20,711 nucleotides of DNA from an uncultured Oscillospiraceae bacterium (GTDB taxonomy: Bacteria; Bacillota; Clostridia; Oscillospirales; Oscillospiraceae): NCBI GenBank assembly GCA_910585815.1, contig CAJUFJ010000059.1, positions 1 through 20,711 of the forward strand, read 5' to 3'. The notes beneath the pieces were generated by a model, which saw only the letters and a program-made list of their open reading frames with translations, was not told the DNA's origin and searched no databases. Positions 14,468 to 20,711 of the stretch are shown one piece after another. Each line of letters begins with the position of its first letter. The first letter of the stretch is position 1. The position numbers and the translations under genes are program-made.

Positions 14468-14921
14468 GTCCGTTCCTCCTCCCCGGATTCAGGGTCTCCT
14501 TGATTTTCTTCACGTACCGCCGGGACACATAGGCCTTTACCGCCCCGTCCAAGGTCATGCAGATGGTGCCCGACAGTGACAGGTCCACCGCCGTGACCCG
14601 GTTCAGGTTGATGATCTCACTGTTGGAGATGCGGACAAACCGGGTTGGGTCCAGCCGCTCCTCCAGCTCGTAGAGCCGTAGGCGGACGGTGAAGGTCTCC
14701 GCCGCCGTCTGGGCGGACACCCCCTTGCCGTCGGCATAAAACCGGAGGAAGTCCCCCTGTGGCAGAAGCAGCTTCTCCTCCTCCCGCACCACCGGAACGG
14801 GCCCCAGGGCCAGTTTGGACAGGCTGTCCGCCAGACGGCACAGTTCCTCGCTCTCCTCCCCGGCCAGAATTACGATTTTGGGCTCCTGACGGCCCGGTTC
14901 GGTCCTGATCTCTACCTCCAT
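14454..14921 (-). CDS. LytTR-domain DNA-binding regulator
   Basis: A 155-residue transcription factor without a receiver domain. The N-terminal about 75 residues (EVEIRTEPGRQEPKIVILAGEESEEL...) are of the type seen in small LytTR proteins paired with DUF3021. The C-terminal LytTR domain shows LYELEERLDPTRFVRISNS, EIINLNRVTAVDLSLSGTI and VSRRYVKKIKETL, the conserved pattern of the beta-rich DNA-binding fold (about residues 83-147). The ATG at 14921 follows GAGGGGGGAGA; the frame is open upstream but that part covers the promoter. It is first in a four-gene operon and has direct repeats upstream of its promoter, pointing to autoregulation. Confidence 0.9.
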   Translation of the reverse strand: MEVEIRTEPGRQEPKIVILAGEESEELCRLADSLSKLALGPVPVVREEEKLLLPQGDFLRFYADGKGVSAQTAAETFTVRLRLYELEERLDPTRFVRISNSEIINLNRVTAVDLSLSGTICMTLDGAVKAYVSRRYVKKIKETLNPGRRNGHEKA

Positions 14922-14945
14922 GGGTCTCCCCCCTCTCTCGTCCCC

Positions 14946-14974
14946 AGTATAGCCCCTCTCCCCCGCCCTGTCTA
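14946..14974 (-). promoter_or_regulatory. Promoter of the LytTR operon
   Basis: On the minus strand TAGACA (14974-14969), a 17-bp spacer and TATACT (14951-14946). The distance to the LytTR start codon is short (about 25 bp), leaving just room for the ribosome binding site. Two direct repeats begin 7 bp upstream of the -35. Confidence 0.7.
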
Positions 14975-14981
14975 CCGTTTT

Positions 14982-15021
14982 GGGACAGTCGGTCATTTTT
15001 CCGGGATAGTCGGTCGTTTTT
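14982..15021. promoter_or_regulatory. Tandem direct repeats, probable LytTR binding sites
   Basis: GGGACAGTCGGTCATTTTT (14982-15000) and GGGATAGTCGGTCGTTTTT (15003-15021) differ at two positions and are exactly 21 bp apart, which puts both on one face of the helix. LytTR proteins typically bind two direct repeats about two helical turns apart, just upstream of the -35 of activated promoters, and that is the arrangement here. The right-hand repeat ends 3 bp before the -35 of the divergent tRNA promoter. Confidence 0.78.
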
Positions 15022-15024
15022 TCG

Positions 15025-15053
15025 TTGACAGATGGACCAAGTTAGGCTAAAAT
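15025..15053 (+). promoter_or_regulatory. Promoter of the tRNA-Arg gene
   Basis: TTGACA (15025-15030), a 17-bp spacer and TAAAAT (15048-15053), followed 27 bp later by the tRNA 5' end. Confidence 0.85.
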
Positions 15054-15080
15054 AGCATAGGCGCTTGTGCAATTTCATAT

Positions 15081-15157
15081 GCCCGCGTAGCTCAGCTGGA
15101 TAGAGCGACCGCCTCCTAAGCGGTAGGCCAGAGGTTCGAATCCCCCCGCGGGTGCCA
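15081..15157 (+). tRNA. tRNA-Arg (anticodon CCT)
   Basis: A 77-base tRNA with encoded CCA (15155-15157). The acceptor stem is GCCCGCG with CGCGGGT (one G.U), the D arm GCTC...GAGC, the anticodon stem ACCGC...GCGGT and the anticodon loop CTCCTAA, giving anticodon CCT, which reads AGG. The variable loop is AGGCC. The T stem is AGAGG facing CCCCC, so two A.C mismatches (positions 15130/15146 and 15132/15144) flank a G-C pair; the T loop TTCGAAT is normal. All other parts look functional. Confidence 0.92.
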
Positions 15158-15162
15158 GTATC

Positions 15163-15203
15163 AGCACAAAATCTTCGGTTTTCCGAGGATTTTGTGCTTT
15201 TTT
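15163..15203 (+). terminator. Strong terminator of tRNA-Arg
   Basis: A 16-bp stem (15163-15178 with 15183-15198, one wobble) around TTTT is followed by a run of T. It starts 5 bases after the CCA end. Confidence 0.93.
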
Positions 15204-15370
15204 CTACATCATCAAAGAGCTTCAGCAGATTTCCAGAGAATCGCTAGCCCAAATTGGGGAAAATATCTTGGCGCCGCAGTCAAACATTAGCTGCTTCTCA
15301 AACTTCTGACAAAATCCCCCGGATATGGTGGTACTGTTGGCGGTCCTTGCCGGGAAAAGCACACAAGATA

Positions 15371-15403
15371 GTCAAGACCACCCGTTATACGGGTGGTCTT
15401 GAC
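15371..15403. terminator. Long perfect hairpin after the SLH protein gene
   Basis: GTCAAGACCACCCG (15371-15384) and its exact complement (15390-15403) enclose TTATA. It lies 11 bp past the stop of the SLH gene (minus strand) and can act as its terminator, although the U-run there is weak. The GTCAAxACxxCC start resembles the hairpin at 20415-20444, so it may be a REP-like or insertion-sequence-end hairpin used as a terminator. The 167 bp between it and the tRNA terminator hold nothing I can identify. Confidence 0.65.
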
Positions 15404-15414
15404 TTTGGAAAGGA

Positions 15415-18400
15415 TTATGCTTTTCGGTTTAAAAGCTCAATATATCGCTTGAAGACGGCGGCAACTTCGGCTCGGGTGGCGCTGCCGTTGGGGACCAGGA
15501 GACCGTTTCCGTAGCCGCTCACAATGCCGTTTTCCACGGCCCAGCACATGGAATCCCGGGCGTAGCCGCTGACCAACTGGGCGTCGCTGAACGACAGTGC
15601 TTTGCTGCCTGCCGCGGGACTGCCGGCATAGCGGTGCAGCATGGAGACAAGCTGCTCCCGGGTAATTATGCCCTCCGGGTTGGAACCATCGCTGATGCCG
15701 TGGGTCATTGCCCACTCCATGCCTCCCGCATACCAAGTTCCGCCCCCGGCTGTATCTGCGCCGTCCAGGCGGGCCAGCACGGTCATCAGCATGGCGCGGG
15801 ACATGTTGTCATTGGGCGCAAAGGTGGAGGCGGTTTGGCCCTGGAACAGCTCCCGGGCGGAGACAAAGCCAATAGCGTCCTTCGCCCAGTGGCTGTTTGC
15901 ATCGGAAAAATACTTGCTGTTGTCCTTCACGGTCACCACAGCTCCGTCCGACACCTGAAAAAGCACACCCTGCTGTGTGAGAACCGAGGTCTTGACGATC
16001 TCCTCCGCACCGCCGGGGTGGAGGATCACGGCTACCGTGCCGGGCCCGGGCTGGAGCACGGGCAGTTCCACCTTGACCGGCTGCTTGCTGGATGTTTGAA
16101 CCGTGACGGAAATCAGGCCTCCACTGGTTACAGGCATCTCCGTAACAGGGAGCAGGATGGCTTTATTGCCGCGCTGGGCCTCCTGCGTGACCTGGGCGGG
16201 AAGCTTCACCTGGGCCACGGCCTTGCCGCGGCGGTCTATGGTGGTTTCGGCGGTCACCTTATCCGCACGGTTCACGGTGGTTTTGCTGGAGCCGTCCGGG
16301 TTTTGCACCGTCTTGACGGTAGAGCCGTCTTTCGCCTTTTCGGTGGAGGTTATGGTGCCGTCCTTCGCTGTTTCCACCACGGTCTGAGAGCCGTCGGGCC
16401 ATTTTGTGGTGGTGGTGACAGCTCCGGTGGCCTGGTTTTTCCTGGTGGTGGTGGTAGAGCCGTCCGGATTTTTCTGGGTGCTGGTGGACACATTCCCGGA
16501 GGAGCTTCCCCCGCTGGAGGAGCCGCCGGAAGAACTGCCGCCGGTGGCCGGAATGGTCTCCCGCTCCATCACATAGCCGCAGATAGTACATTCCCTGTGC
16601 CGGCTGCCGGCCTGGCTGCTTGTCGCCCCCTGGTCTGTGATCCAGGAGCCGGCAGCGTGGGCGCCATAAGCGGTTTTTTCGCTGTTTTCCTTAATGGGAC
16701 AGCCCTCCGCGCGGCATTCGCGCCAGTGGTGACCGGAGTTGTTATACCACATTGTGCTCCAGTCGTGGGTGTGACTGGGGTCAGGCGGTTCCGCTGTGGC
16801 CACCTCAACGACATAAGTGGTTTGCCTACCCTCGTAGGTGATGGTCAGGGTTTTACTGCCCGCCGTGCTGGAATCGAAGCCGCTGACCATATTTTCCGTA
16901 ACCGGGACGGTCTGCGTGCTCTGGTCGGAGTAGGCCGCCTCAATGGTGAGCCCGGTCACGTCCAGCGGGGTGTTTACCGCGTAGCTGGTCTTATGGCCGG
17001 TGCTGTTCACCCGGATGGAGACGACGGTGGGCGCGTTGAAATCCGGAACGGTGATTGAGGCGGGGACTCCCGCCTCATGCGTCTGCGTGGAACGCAGACG
17101 CACAAAGTAGGTTCCGGGGGACAGATTGGGGATTTCGGTGCCGGTACAGGCCTTCGCGTCGGAGAAATCCGCCTGGGCGGCGTACTCCATCTCCGCCGTA
17201 ACGCCGAGGATTTTTCCGTCCGCTCCGCCTGCCGAGGTGGGGGCGGTGGCAGACAGCCCGATGGGGGCGGCGGGACCGTCCGCCTTTGCGATGCTCCAGA
17301 GGATGTTTTTCGCATCGGAGGTTCCATCGTTCCACTGATAGCCGGGCTCCAGCGTGGCGACGGCGGTATAGCCGCCCACGGCGGTCCCCTTGTGCCCGGT
17401 CAGCGTGTAGCCGGCCCCTGCCTCCACGCCGGTCTGTTCGGCTCCCGTCCATTTCAGGTTGGCGTTCGCGGTGGGGATGGGAATACTGACGGGCGTGGGG
17501 TCCGGTGTTCCTCCACCGTTTCCTGTAACGGTCAAAATAACTGTCTGGGTAATATTTTTATTCCCCTCGGTATATTTTGCGGGAACTGTAACGGAAATGG
17601 TGTAAGGACTATCCATGTGCCCATACGCAGTATCAGGGATGATGTAAAGCGAATTTGTATTGATCTCCAGAGCTTTCAGATATCCTTGCCGGTCGCTGTA
17701 TGTGTAATAAATGTCGCCGTCCTCAGTCGTGTTATTTTGTTGGTTCGCCTGCCTGCCGTTGATCGTAATATCTACAGGAATAAAGTCCAGAAATAGCGTG
17801 GTTCCGTTGTTGCTGGTTACATCCAACGAAAATTCAGCCTCTTGAGTGCTACTTATGGTTTCATTCGTATTCTCGAAGACAAAATCCCGCACAAGGTCTG
17901 CTCCGACCGAACTATCCAAGGCTGTCCAGTTGCCCTTGTCGTCCCGGACCAGTTTCAGGTTGGGCTTGTTGCTGGGGCAAAGGAGCTCAAAATCACTGTC
18001 AGCGGACTGGGGTGCCCTGACATATACATGGCCAAGTTCAGGAGCCTGCTGTGAAGCTCCGTTAAATATACTGCCGACGCCGATTCTGGTTGTCCCTGAC
18101 ACACTGCCGTCGATGGTCAAGGTCTGATCCTTGCACAAAACAAGGTCGCCGCCGCCCTGAAGGCTGGCCAATTCCAGATTGAGCAGATTGGTCAGGTGCA
18201 GAATACTGGAAGTAGGAACAACAAGTTCCGCACCATCAAGACTGCTGCCCGCTTTAGGCTTTAGCTCCTCCCCGCTACCAACCGTAAGGTTGGACAGGTT
18301 CTTCAGGGTAAGGCCGTCATTGAGGTTGCCCTTGCCTGTGTAAGCGACAGCGGCGTTTTTACTGCTGCCGGTGGCGCCGTCCACCATGGTGGTGGAGGTG

Positions 18401-19170
18401 TAATAAAGATTGAAGGTGACGTCTCCAGTTACTGGAAAGCGTTCGATGCTGGGAGTAGGCGGGGCAGGAGTATACTCCTGATCAAACCAATGGTTATTGT
18501 CAACAAAGGTTTCCAAAGCCCCGCAGGCGTAAAATTCCCCCATTTTGCTCGTGCCGATCATCGTAACAGTAGCGGGAATCGAAGATACGTTAGGATCTTC
18601 GTTGGTGGCAATGCTGCCAGCATAAACATTACCATTACTATTACCTATTTGGGGACAGTTCTCAATGATAATATTCCCGTGATTGCCGGATGGAGCGTTA
18701 ATATTCAATCCCGTTGCGCCGCCGCAGAACAGATGGACGGCGTTCTTTGTACTTTGGCTGGGAACGATATTTCTCAAGGTGAGCGTATGCCCGTTTGCCA
18801 TAATGGCATTTCGTACAGCGTTAGGAAAGGCAAGCTCCAGATTTTCAAAGGTAACGTCCGCCGCCAGAATGATTCCGCCAGTGCGAACGTTAATGCCGGC
18901 ATTCGCAGAAACGCCGCGGAAGGTAATCTTCTTGTTGATCACCCAGGGAGCGTTTCTGTTTGCGTCGTTGCTCATGCACGTCCCACTTATTTCGATGACA
19001 TCGCCATCGTTGGCTGCTGCCACGATTGCATCCAAATCCTTGACATTGTCAGCCACGCGGGTCGTTCCGGTCTGCCCGTCCACGGCCAGGGCCGTCCCCG
19101 GAAACGCCGCCACTATGACGCAAACCGCCAGCAAAGCCGCCGCGATACGAAATCTCATTTTGTGATACAA
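15415..19170 (-). CDS. Large secreted modular surface protein with three SLH domains
   Basis: A 1251-residue cell-surface protein. The start is a TTG at 19170, six bases after AGGAGG; an ATG four codons later has worse spacing. Residues 1-29 are a signal peptide ending ALA. Residues 35 to about 240 look like a right-handed beta-helix, pectate-lyase-like adhesive region (DVIEISGT, ITFRGV, VTFENLEL, HTLTLRNI, NIIIENC). A central region includes a domain near 555-630 (GYQWNDGTSDAKNILWSIAKA) and a bacterial Ig-like domain at about 713-790. A Cys/His module follows at 797-875 (HTHDWSTMW, HRECTICGY), then a Gly/Ser linker near 880-895 and a Thr-rich stretch of repeated PDGS/KDGS motifs (900-985). 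Three SLH domains at about 1086-1245 should anchor it to the cell wall. There is no LPXTG motif. Ligand and role are unknown. Confidence 0.93.
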   Translation of the reverse strand: MYHKMRFRIAAALLAVCVIVAAFPGTALAVDGQTGTTRVADNVKDLDAIVAAANDGDVIEISGTCMSNDANRNAPWVINKKITFRGVSANAGINVRTGGIILAADVTFENLELAFPNAVRNAIMANGHTLTLRNIVPSQSTKNAVHLFCGGATGLNINAPSGNHGNIIIENCPQIGNSNGNVYAGSIATNEDPNVSSIPATVTMIGTSKMGEFYACGALETFVDNNHWFDQEYTPAPPTPSIERFPVTGDVTFNLYYTSTTMVDGATGSSKNAAVAYTGKGNLNDGLTLKNLSNLTVGSGEELKPKAGSSLDGAELVVPTSSILHLTNLLNLELASLQGGGDLVLCKDQTLTIDGSVSGTTRIGVGSIFNGASQQAPELGHVYVRAPQSADSDFELLCPSNKPNLKLVRDDKGNWTALDSSVGADLVRDFVFENTNETISSTQEAEFSLDVTSNNGTTLFLDFIPVDITINGRQANQQNNTTEDGDIYYTYSDRQGYLKALEINTNSLYIIPDTAYGHMDSPYTISVTVPAKYTEGNKNITQTVILTVTGNGGGTPDPTPVSIPIPTANANLKWTGAEQTGVEAGAGYTLTGHKGTAVGGYTAVATLEPGYQWNDGTSDAKNILWSIAKADGPAAPIGLSATAPTSAGGADGKILGVTAEMEYAAQADFSDAKACTGTEIPNLSPGTYFVRLRSTQTHEAGVPASITVPDFNAPTVVSIRVNSTGHKTSYAVNTPLDVTGLTIEAAYSDQSTQTVPVTENMVSGFDSSTAGSKTLTITYEGRQTTYVVEVATAEPPDPSHTHDWSTMWYNNSGHHWRECRAEGCPIKENSEKTAYGAHAAGSWITDQGATSSQAGSRHRECTICGYVMERETIPATGGSSSGGSSSGGSSSGNVSTSTQKNPDGSTTTTRKNQATGAVTTTTKWPDGSQTVVETAKDGTITSTEKAKDGSTVKTVQNPDGSSKTTVNRADKVTAETTIDRRGKAVAQVKLPAQVTQEAQRGNKAILLPVTEMPVTSGGLISVTVQTSSKQPVKVELPVLQPGPGTVAVILHPGGAEEIVKTSVLTQQGVLFQVSDGAVVTVKDNSKYFSDANSHWAKDAIGFVSARELFQGQTASTFAPNDNMSRAMLMTVLARLDGADTAGGGTWYAGGMEWAMTHGISDGSNPEGIITREQLVSMLHRYAGSPAAGSKALSFSDAQLVSGYARDSMCWAVENGIVSGYGNGLLVPNGSATRAEVAAVFKRYIELLNRKA

Positions 19171-19240
19171 AATATTCCTCCTGTTCTGCTTCAGGCGCTT
19201 AGCCTGCTCCCCCGCACCGGCGGGAAATTTTGCTGTTTTC

Positions 19241-19269
19241 TATAATCATACTATGCAGGTATGATTATA
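19241..19269. promoter_or_regulatory. Perfect 11-bp inverted repeat over the SLH gene promoter
   Basis: TATAATCATAC (19241-19251) and GTATGATTATA (19259-19269) are perfect arms with a 7-bp spacer. The right arm contains the -10 of the SLH gene promoter on the minus strand. Such a symmetric site on a -10 is a typical repressor operator; the binding protein is unknown. The decayed WYL regulator next door is one candidate for the former partner. Confidence 0.7.
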
Positions 19270-19292
19270 GCAGATCAGCTCCGGCTTTGCAA
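19264..19292 (-). promoter_or_regulatory. Promoter of the SLH protein gene
   Basis: On the minus strand TTGCAA (19292-19287), a 17-bp spacer and an extended -10 TGCTATAAT (hexamer at 19269-19264). The leader to the TTG start is about 85 bases. Confidence 0.72.
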
Positions 19293-19379
19293 TAGAAATC
19301 TTCGTTGATCGGGTGGACTTTTTGAAACAATACAGAACATTGCTTTAGCCTTGAATCTGCATCAAAACTGTTGTAACTT

Positions 19380-20189
19380 CCGTTTCTTTTTGCTATACTT
19401 TTCAAAAAGAACGGGTCTCCGCCCCTGAACTGGCAGACCGGTTTGAGGTGTCCTAACGGACCATCAACCGGGATATTAAGGACATTTGCCGGAGCGGCGG
19501 GCCTGACAGACAGCTTCAATATCGACCTCGCCTCCCACTATAGAGACACGTTATCTCAAAAAATTGGATCAATCAGAGAGGCAATCCAAAACATGCATCG
19601 GATATCCTTTTCCTATATCTATGAGAAGTGGGAGAGCCTACGCACCATAGAGCCCTACCAGCTGATTTTCAAGTGGTCATCCTGGTATGTATGGGGGTAC
19701 TGCCTGAAACGGCAGGCGTTTCGGCTGTTCAAGCTGAACCGCCTCTGGAGCCTGGAGACCGACACAGACACGTTTGCCTCCAGAAAACTGCCGGATTTGG
19801 AGCTGGACCGGCATGTTTCAGAGGCCAGAATACACCTCAGGGCGCTGTTTGAGGAGAGCCAGAAGTACCGCCTTGTTGAGGAGTACGGGCCGGACTGCTT
19901 TCAGAGAAAGCCGGAGGGTGGCCTCCTGTTTGAACGGGATTTTTCCAGCTGTTCCAATATGCGGGAGTGGATTCTGAGCTTTGGCGGCCGGGTGGAGGTA
20001 CTGGAGCCGGAACAGCTTCGAGCAGACCTGCGGCAGCAGGCCAAAAAGATGTTGGAGCTGTACCAGGAACATGACATAGAGCTGTCGTGTATGTTCTGGT
20101 ACAATGGGGGAACTGGAAAGGAGGCTGCAAAATGCCAGAATCGAGATGTGGACTGTTATGCGCTCAGTGTTCCTACTGTGAGCAGATGA
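19380..20189 (+). pseudogene. Decayed WYL-domain (YafY/DeoR-type) transcriptional regulator
   Basis: The C-terminal two thirds is a clear WYL protein: FNIDLASHYRD, IREAIQNMHRISFSYI, RTIEPYQLIFKWSSWYVWGYCL, FRLFKLNRL, then the WCX-type tail ILSFGGRVEVLEPEQLRADL. The N-terminal winged helix is broken. PFLFAILF is read in the frame of the WYL part from 19380, but the helix-turn-helix itself (KERVSAPELADRFEVS, then RTINRDIKDICRSGG) is read from about 19406 in another frame and contains a TAA stop at 19454. The 50-60 residues normally linking it to the WYL part are missing, so there are two frame changes, one nonsense codon and a deletion. An open frame from a TTG at 19443 remains and could give a headless WYL protein, without DNA binding. 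Confidence 0.87.
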
Positions 20190-20413
20190 ACTGTTCGGAC
20201 TGCGTACACATGAGTAAGCCGTTTTGGGGTGACAGCTGCCCTGTGAAATCCTGCTGCGAGGGCAAGGGCAAGGCGCACTGTGGAACGTATGACAGTTTCC
20301 TCTGTGTCCCCTGTGAACTGCTCCGCCAATTTGCCTATGACCCCAAACAGGGAGACAACGGCAAATGCATCGAACAATATAAGGTCTGGAGCAAGGCGAG
20401 CGCCGCTGTCTGA
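20132..20413 (+). CDS. DUF3795-type cysteine-rich protein
   Basis: A 93-residue protein with 13 cysteines, most in the pattern CGLLCAQCSYC...CSDC...CPVKSCC...HCGTY...FLCVPCELL, followed by FAYDPKQGDNG. This fits DUF3795, small cysteine-rich proteins of unknown function thought to bind metal. The ATG at 20132 follows GGAAAGGAGG at 7-bp spacing; the frame is open further upstream but inside the WYL pseudogene. The gene overlaps the remaining WYL frame, suggesting the two formed an operon before the regulator decayed. Confidence 0.82.
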   Translation: MPESRCGLLCAQCSYCEQMNCSDCVHMSKPFWGDSCPVKSCCEGKGKAHCGTYDSFLCVPCELLRQFAYDPKQGDNGKCIEQYKVWSKASAAV

Positions 20414-20414
20414 G

Positions 20415-20539
20415 TCAAAACTTCCGGCTAAGCTGGAGGCTTGAGTAGGCCCTATAGGGCCTACTACGGACAAAGCCCCTTAAGGGGCCCCGAAAGGTCT
20501 GCCGACCGCATTTCTTTCACGGGCCACCCCTTAAGGGGT
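20415..20539. repeat. Cluster of palindromes, possible mobile-element end
   Basis: Four inverted repeats follow the DUF3795 stop: an imperfect hairpin at 20415-20444 (CTTCCGGC-TAA-GCTGGAGG flanked by TCAA and TTGA), a perfect 20-bp palindrome at 20445-20464 centred on CTATAG, GCCCCTTAAGGGGC at 20475-20488 and ACCCCTTAAGGGGT at 20526-20539. Flush packing of the first two and reuse of the CCCCTTAAGGGG core argue for an element rather than ordinary terminators. Subterminal hairpins of IS200/IS605 elements look similar, but no transposase is visible. Confidence 0.6.
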
Positions 20540-20711
20540 ATTTATTTATGGCAATCAATAGTAGAAAAGCAATAAAAACAGACAAAAAGCAAGAGAAGAG
20601 AAAATAAGAAAGAAAAGGCCGGAAAAAGAACGGACGTAAGAAGCGGATTGGATAACGGATTTAATCTGCAGCCAATTGAAAAAAGACTCAACAGGTTGTC
20701 TGGAAGAAGCA
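20540..20711. other. A-rich right edge without an identifiable gene
   Basis: Composition changes sharply to A-rich after the last palindrome. A 19-codon frame at 20548-20607 (MAINSRKAIKTDKKQEKRK) starts 9 bases after AAGGGG, the right arm of the palindrome, and could be a tiny leader-like peptide. Another frame is open from about 20638 to the window end (ADWITDLICSQLKKDSTGCL) without a visible start codon. Neither is recognisable. Confidence 0.3.

Noticed and set aside
15158..15370. Integration site (att) or integrase remnant next to tRNA-Arg
   Set aside because: No repeat of the tRNA 3' end and no integrase fragment were found within the window.
15254..15514. 86-codon plus frame downstream of the tRNA
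   Set aside because: No ribosome binding site, crosses the 15371 hairpin and overlaps the end of the SLH gene; no recognisable product.
16250..16480. Possible tandem DNA repeat array (CRISPR-like) in the SLH gene
   Set aside because: The periodicity comes from protein-level DGS/Thr repeats inside a continuous frame, and unit lengths vary.
15634..17058. Plus-strand open frame of 474 codons opposite the SLH protein
   Set aside because: Gly/His/Arg-rich mirror of the Thr/Ser-rich coding strand; no start signals.
19372..19400. Promoter TTGTAA-N17-TATACT in front of the WYL remnant
   Set aside because: It overlaps codons that match the start of YafY-type proteins (LFAI), so it is probably coincidental.
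19265..19519. Minus-strand 84-codon frame between the SLH gene and the WYL remnant
   Set aside because: It is antisense to the WYL helix-turn-helix remnant and has no ribosome binding site.

Overview
The window reads as a chromosomal stretch of a GC-rich member of the Bacillota (Clostridia). The ffh-rpsP-khpA-rimM order, AGGAGG-type ribosome binding sites, sigma-A promoters, an SLH surface protein, a LytTR/DUF3021 regulatory unit and a MarR-controlled heterodimeric ABC exporter fit an Oscillospiraceae-like gut bacterium (Flavonifractor/Lawsonibacter-like). The genus is an inference from overall style, not from a search.

Region 1 (1-4577, all +). The 3' end of ffh is followed by a roughly 180-bp intergenic element built of nested hairpins, then rpsP and khpA. 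A terminator and an AT-rich 127-codon gene of unknown function separate khpA from rimM. rimM is translationally coupled to an AI-2E-type permease and then to a YihS-like sugar isomerase. trmD, the usual partner of rimM, is absent.

Region 2 (4585-6474, -). A TtcA-like tRNA thiolase gene is followed 2 bp later by a membrane-anchored ComEC-type metallo-hydrolase with an Ada-like zinc tail. Divergent to it, a perfect-consensus promoter drives rplM-rpsI (+).

Region 3 (7635-12027, +). A MarR-type regulator, with a perfect inverted repeat at its predicted transcription start, is followed by two half-transporters of the BmrC/BmrD type. One has a degenerate ATPase site and the other a canonical one.

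Region 4 (11997-12701, -). A hicA-hicB toxin-antitoxin pair has its own promoter and operator-like palindrome, and is bracketed by two nearly identical GC-rich hairpins.

Region 5 (12706-15021, -). A four-gene operon holds a LytTR regulator, a DUF3021-like fusion membrane protein and two further small membrane proteins. The promoter is preceded by two direct repeats exactly 21 bp apart. Read divergently from it is a tRNA-Arg(CCT) gene with two unusual T-stem mismatches and a very strong terminator.

Region 6 (15371-20711). A 1251-residue secreted, modular SLH-domain protein (-) has a promoter embedded in an 11-bp perfect inverted repeat. Upstream and divergent lie a decayed WYL-domain regulator and an intact cysteine-rich DUF3795 protein. 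The end of the window carries a cluster of perfect palindromes and an A-rich tail that resemble the edge of a mobile element.

I see no CRISPR array, intact transposase or phage gene. The best candidates for something little described are the LytTR/DUF3021 four-gene membrane operon, the unknown gene wedged before rimM, and the palindromic elements.
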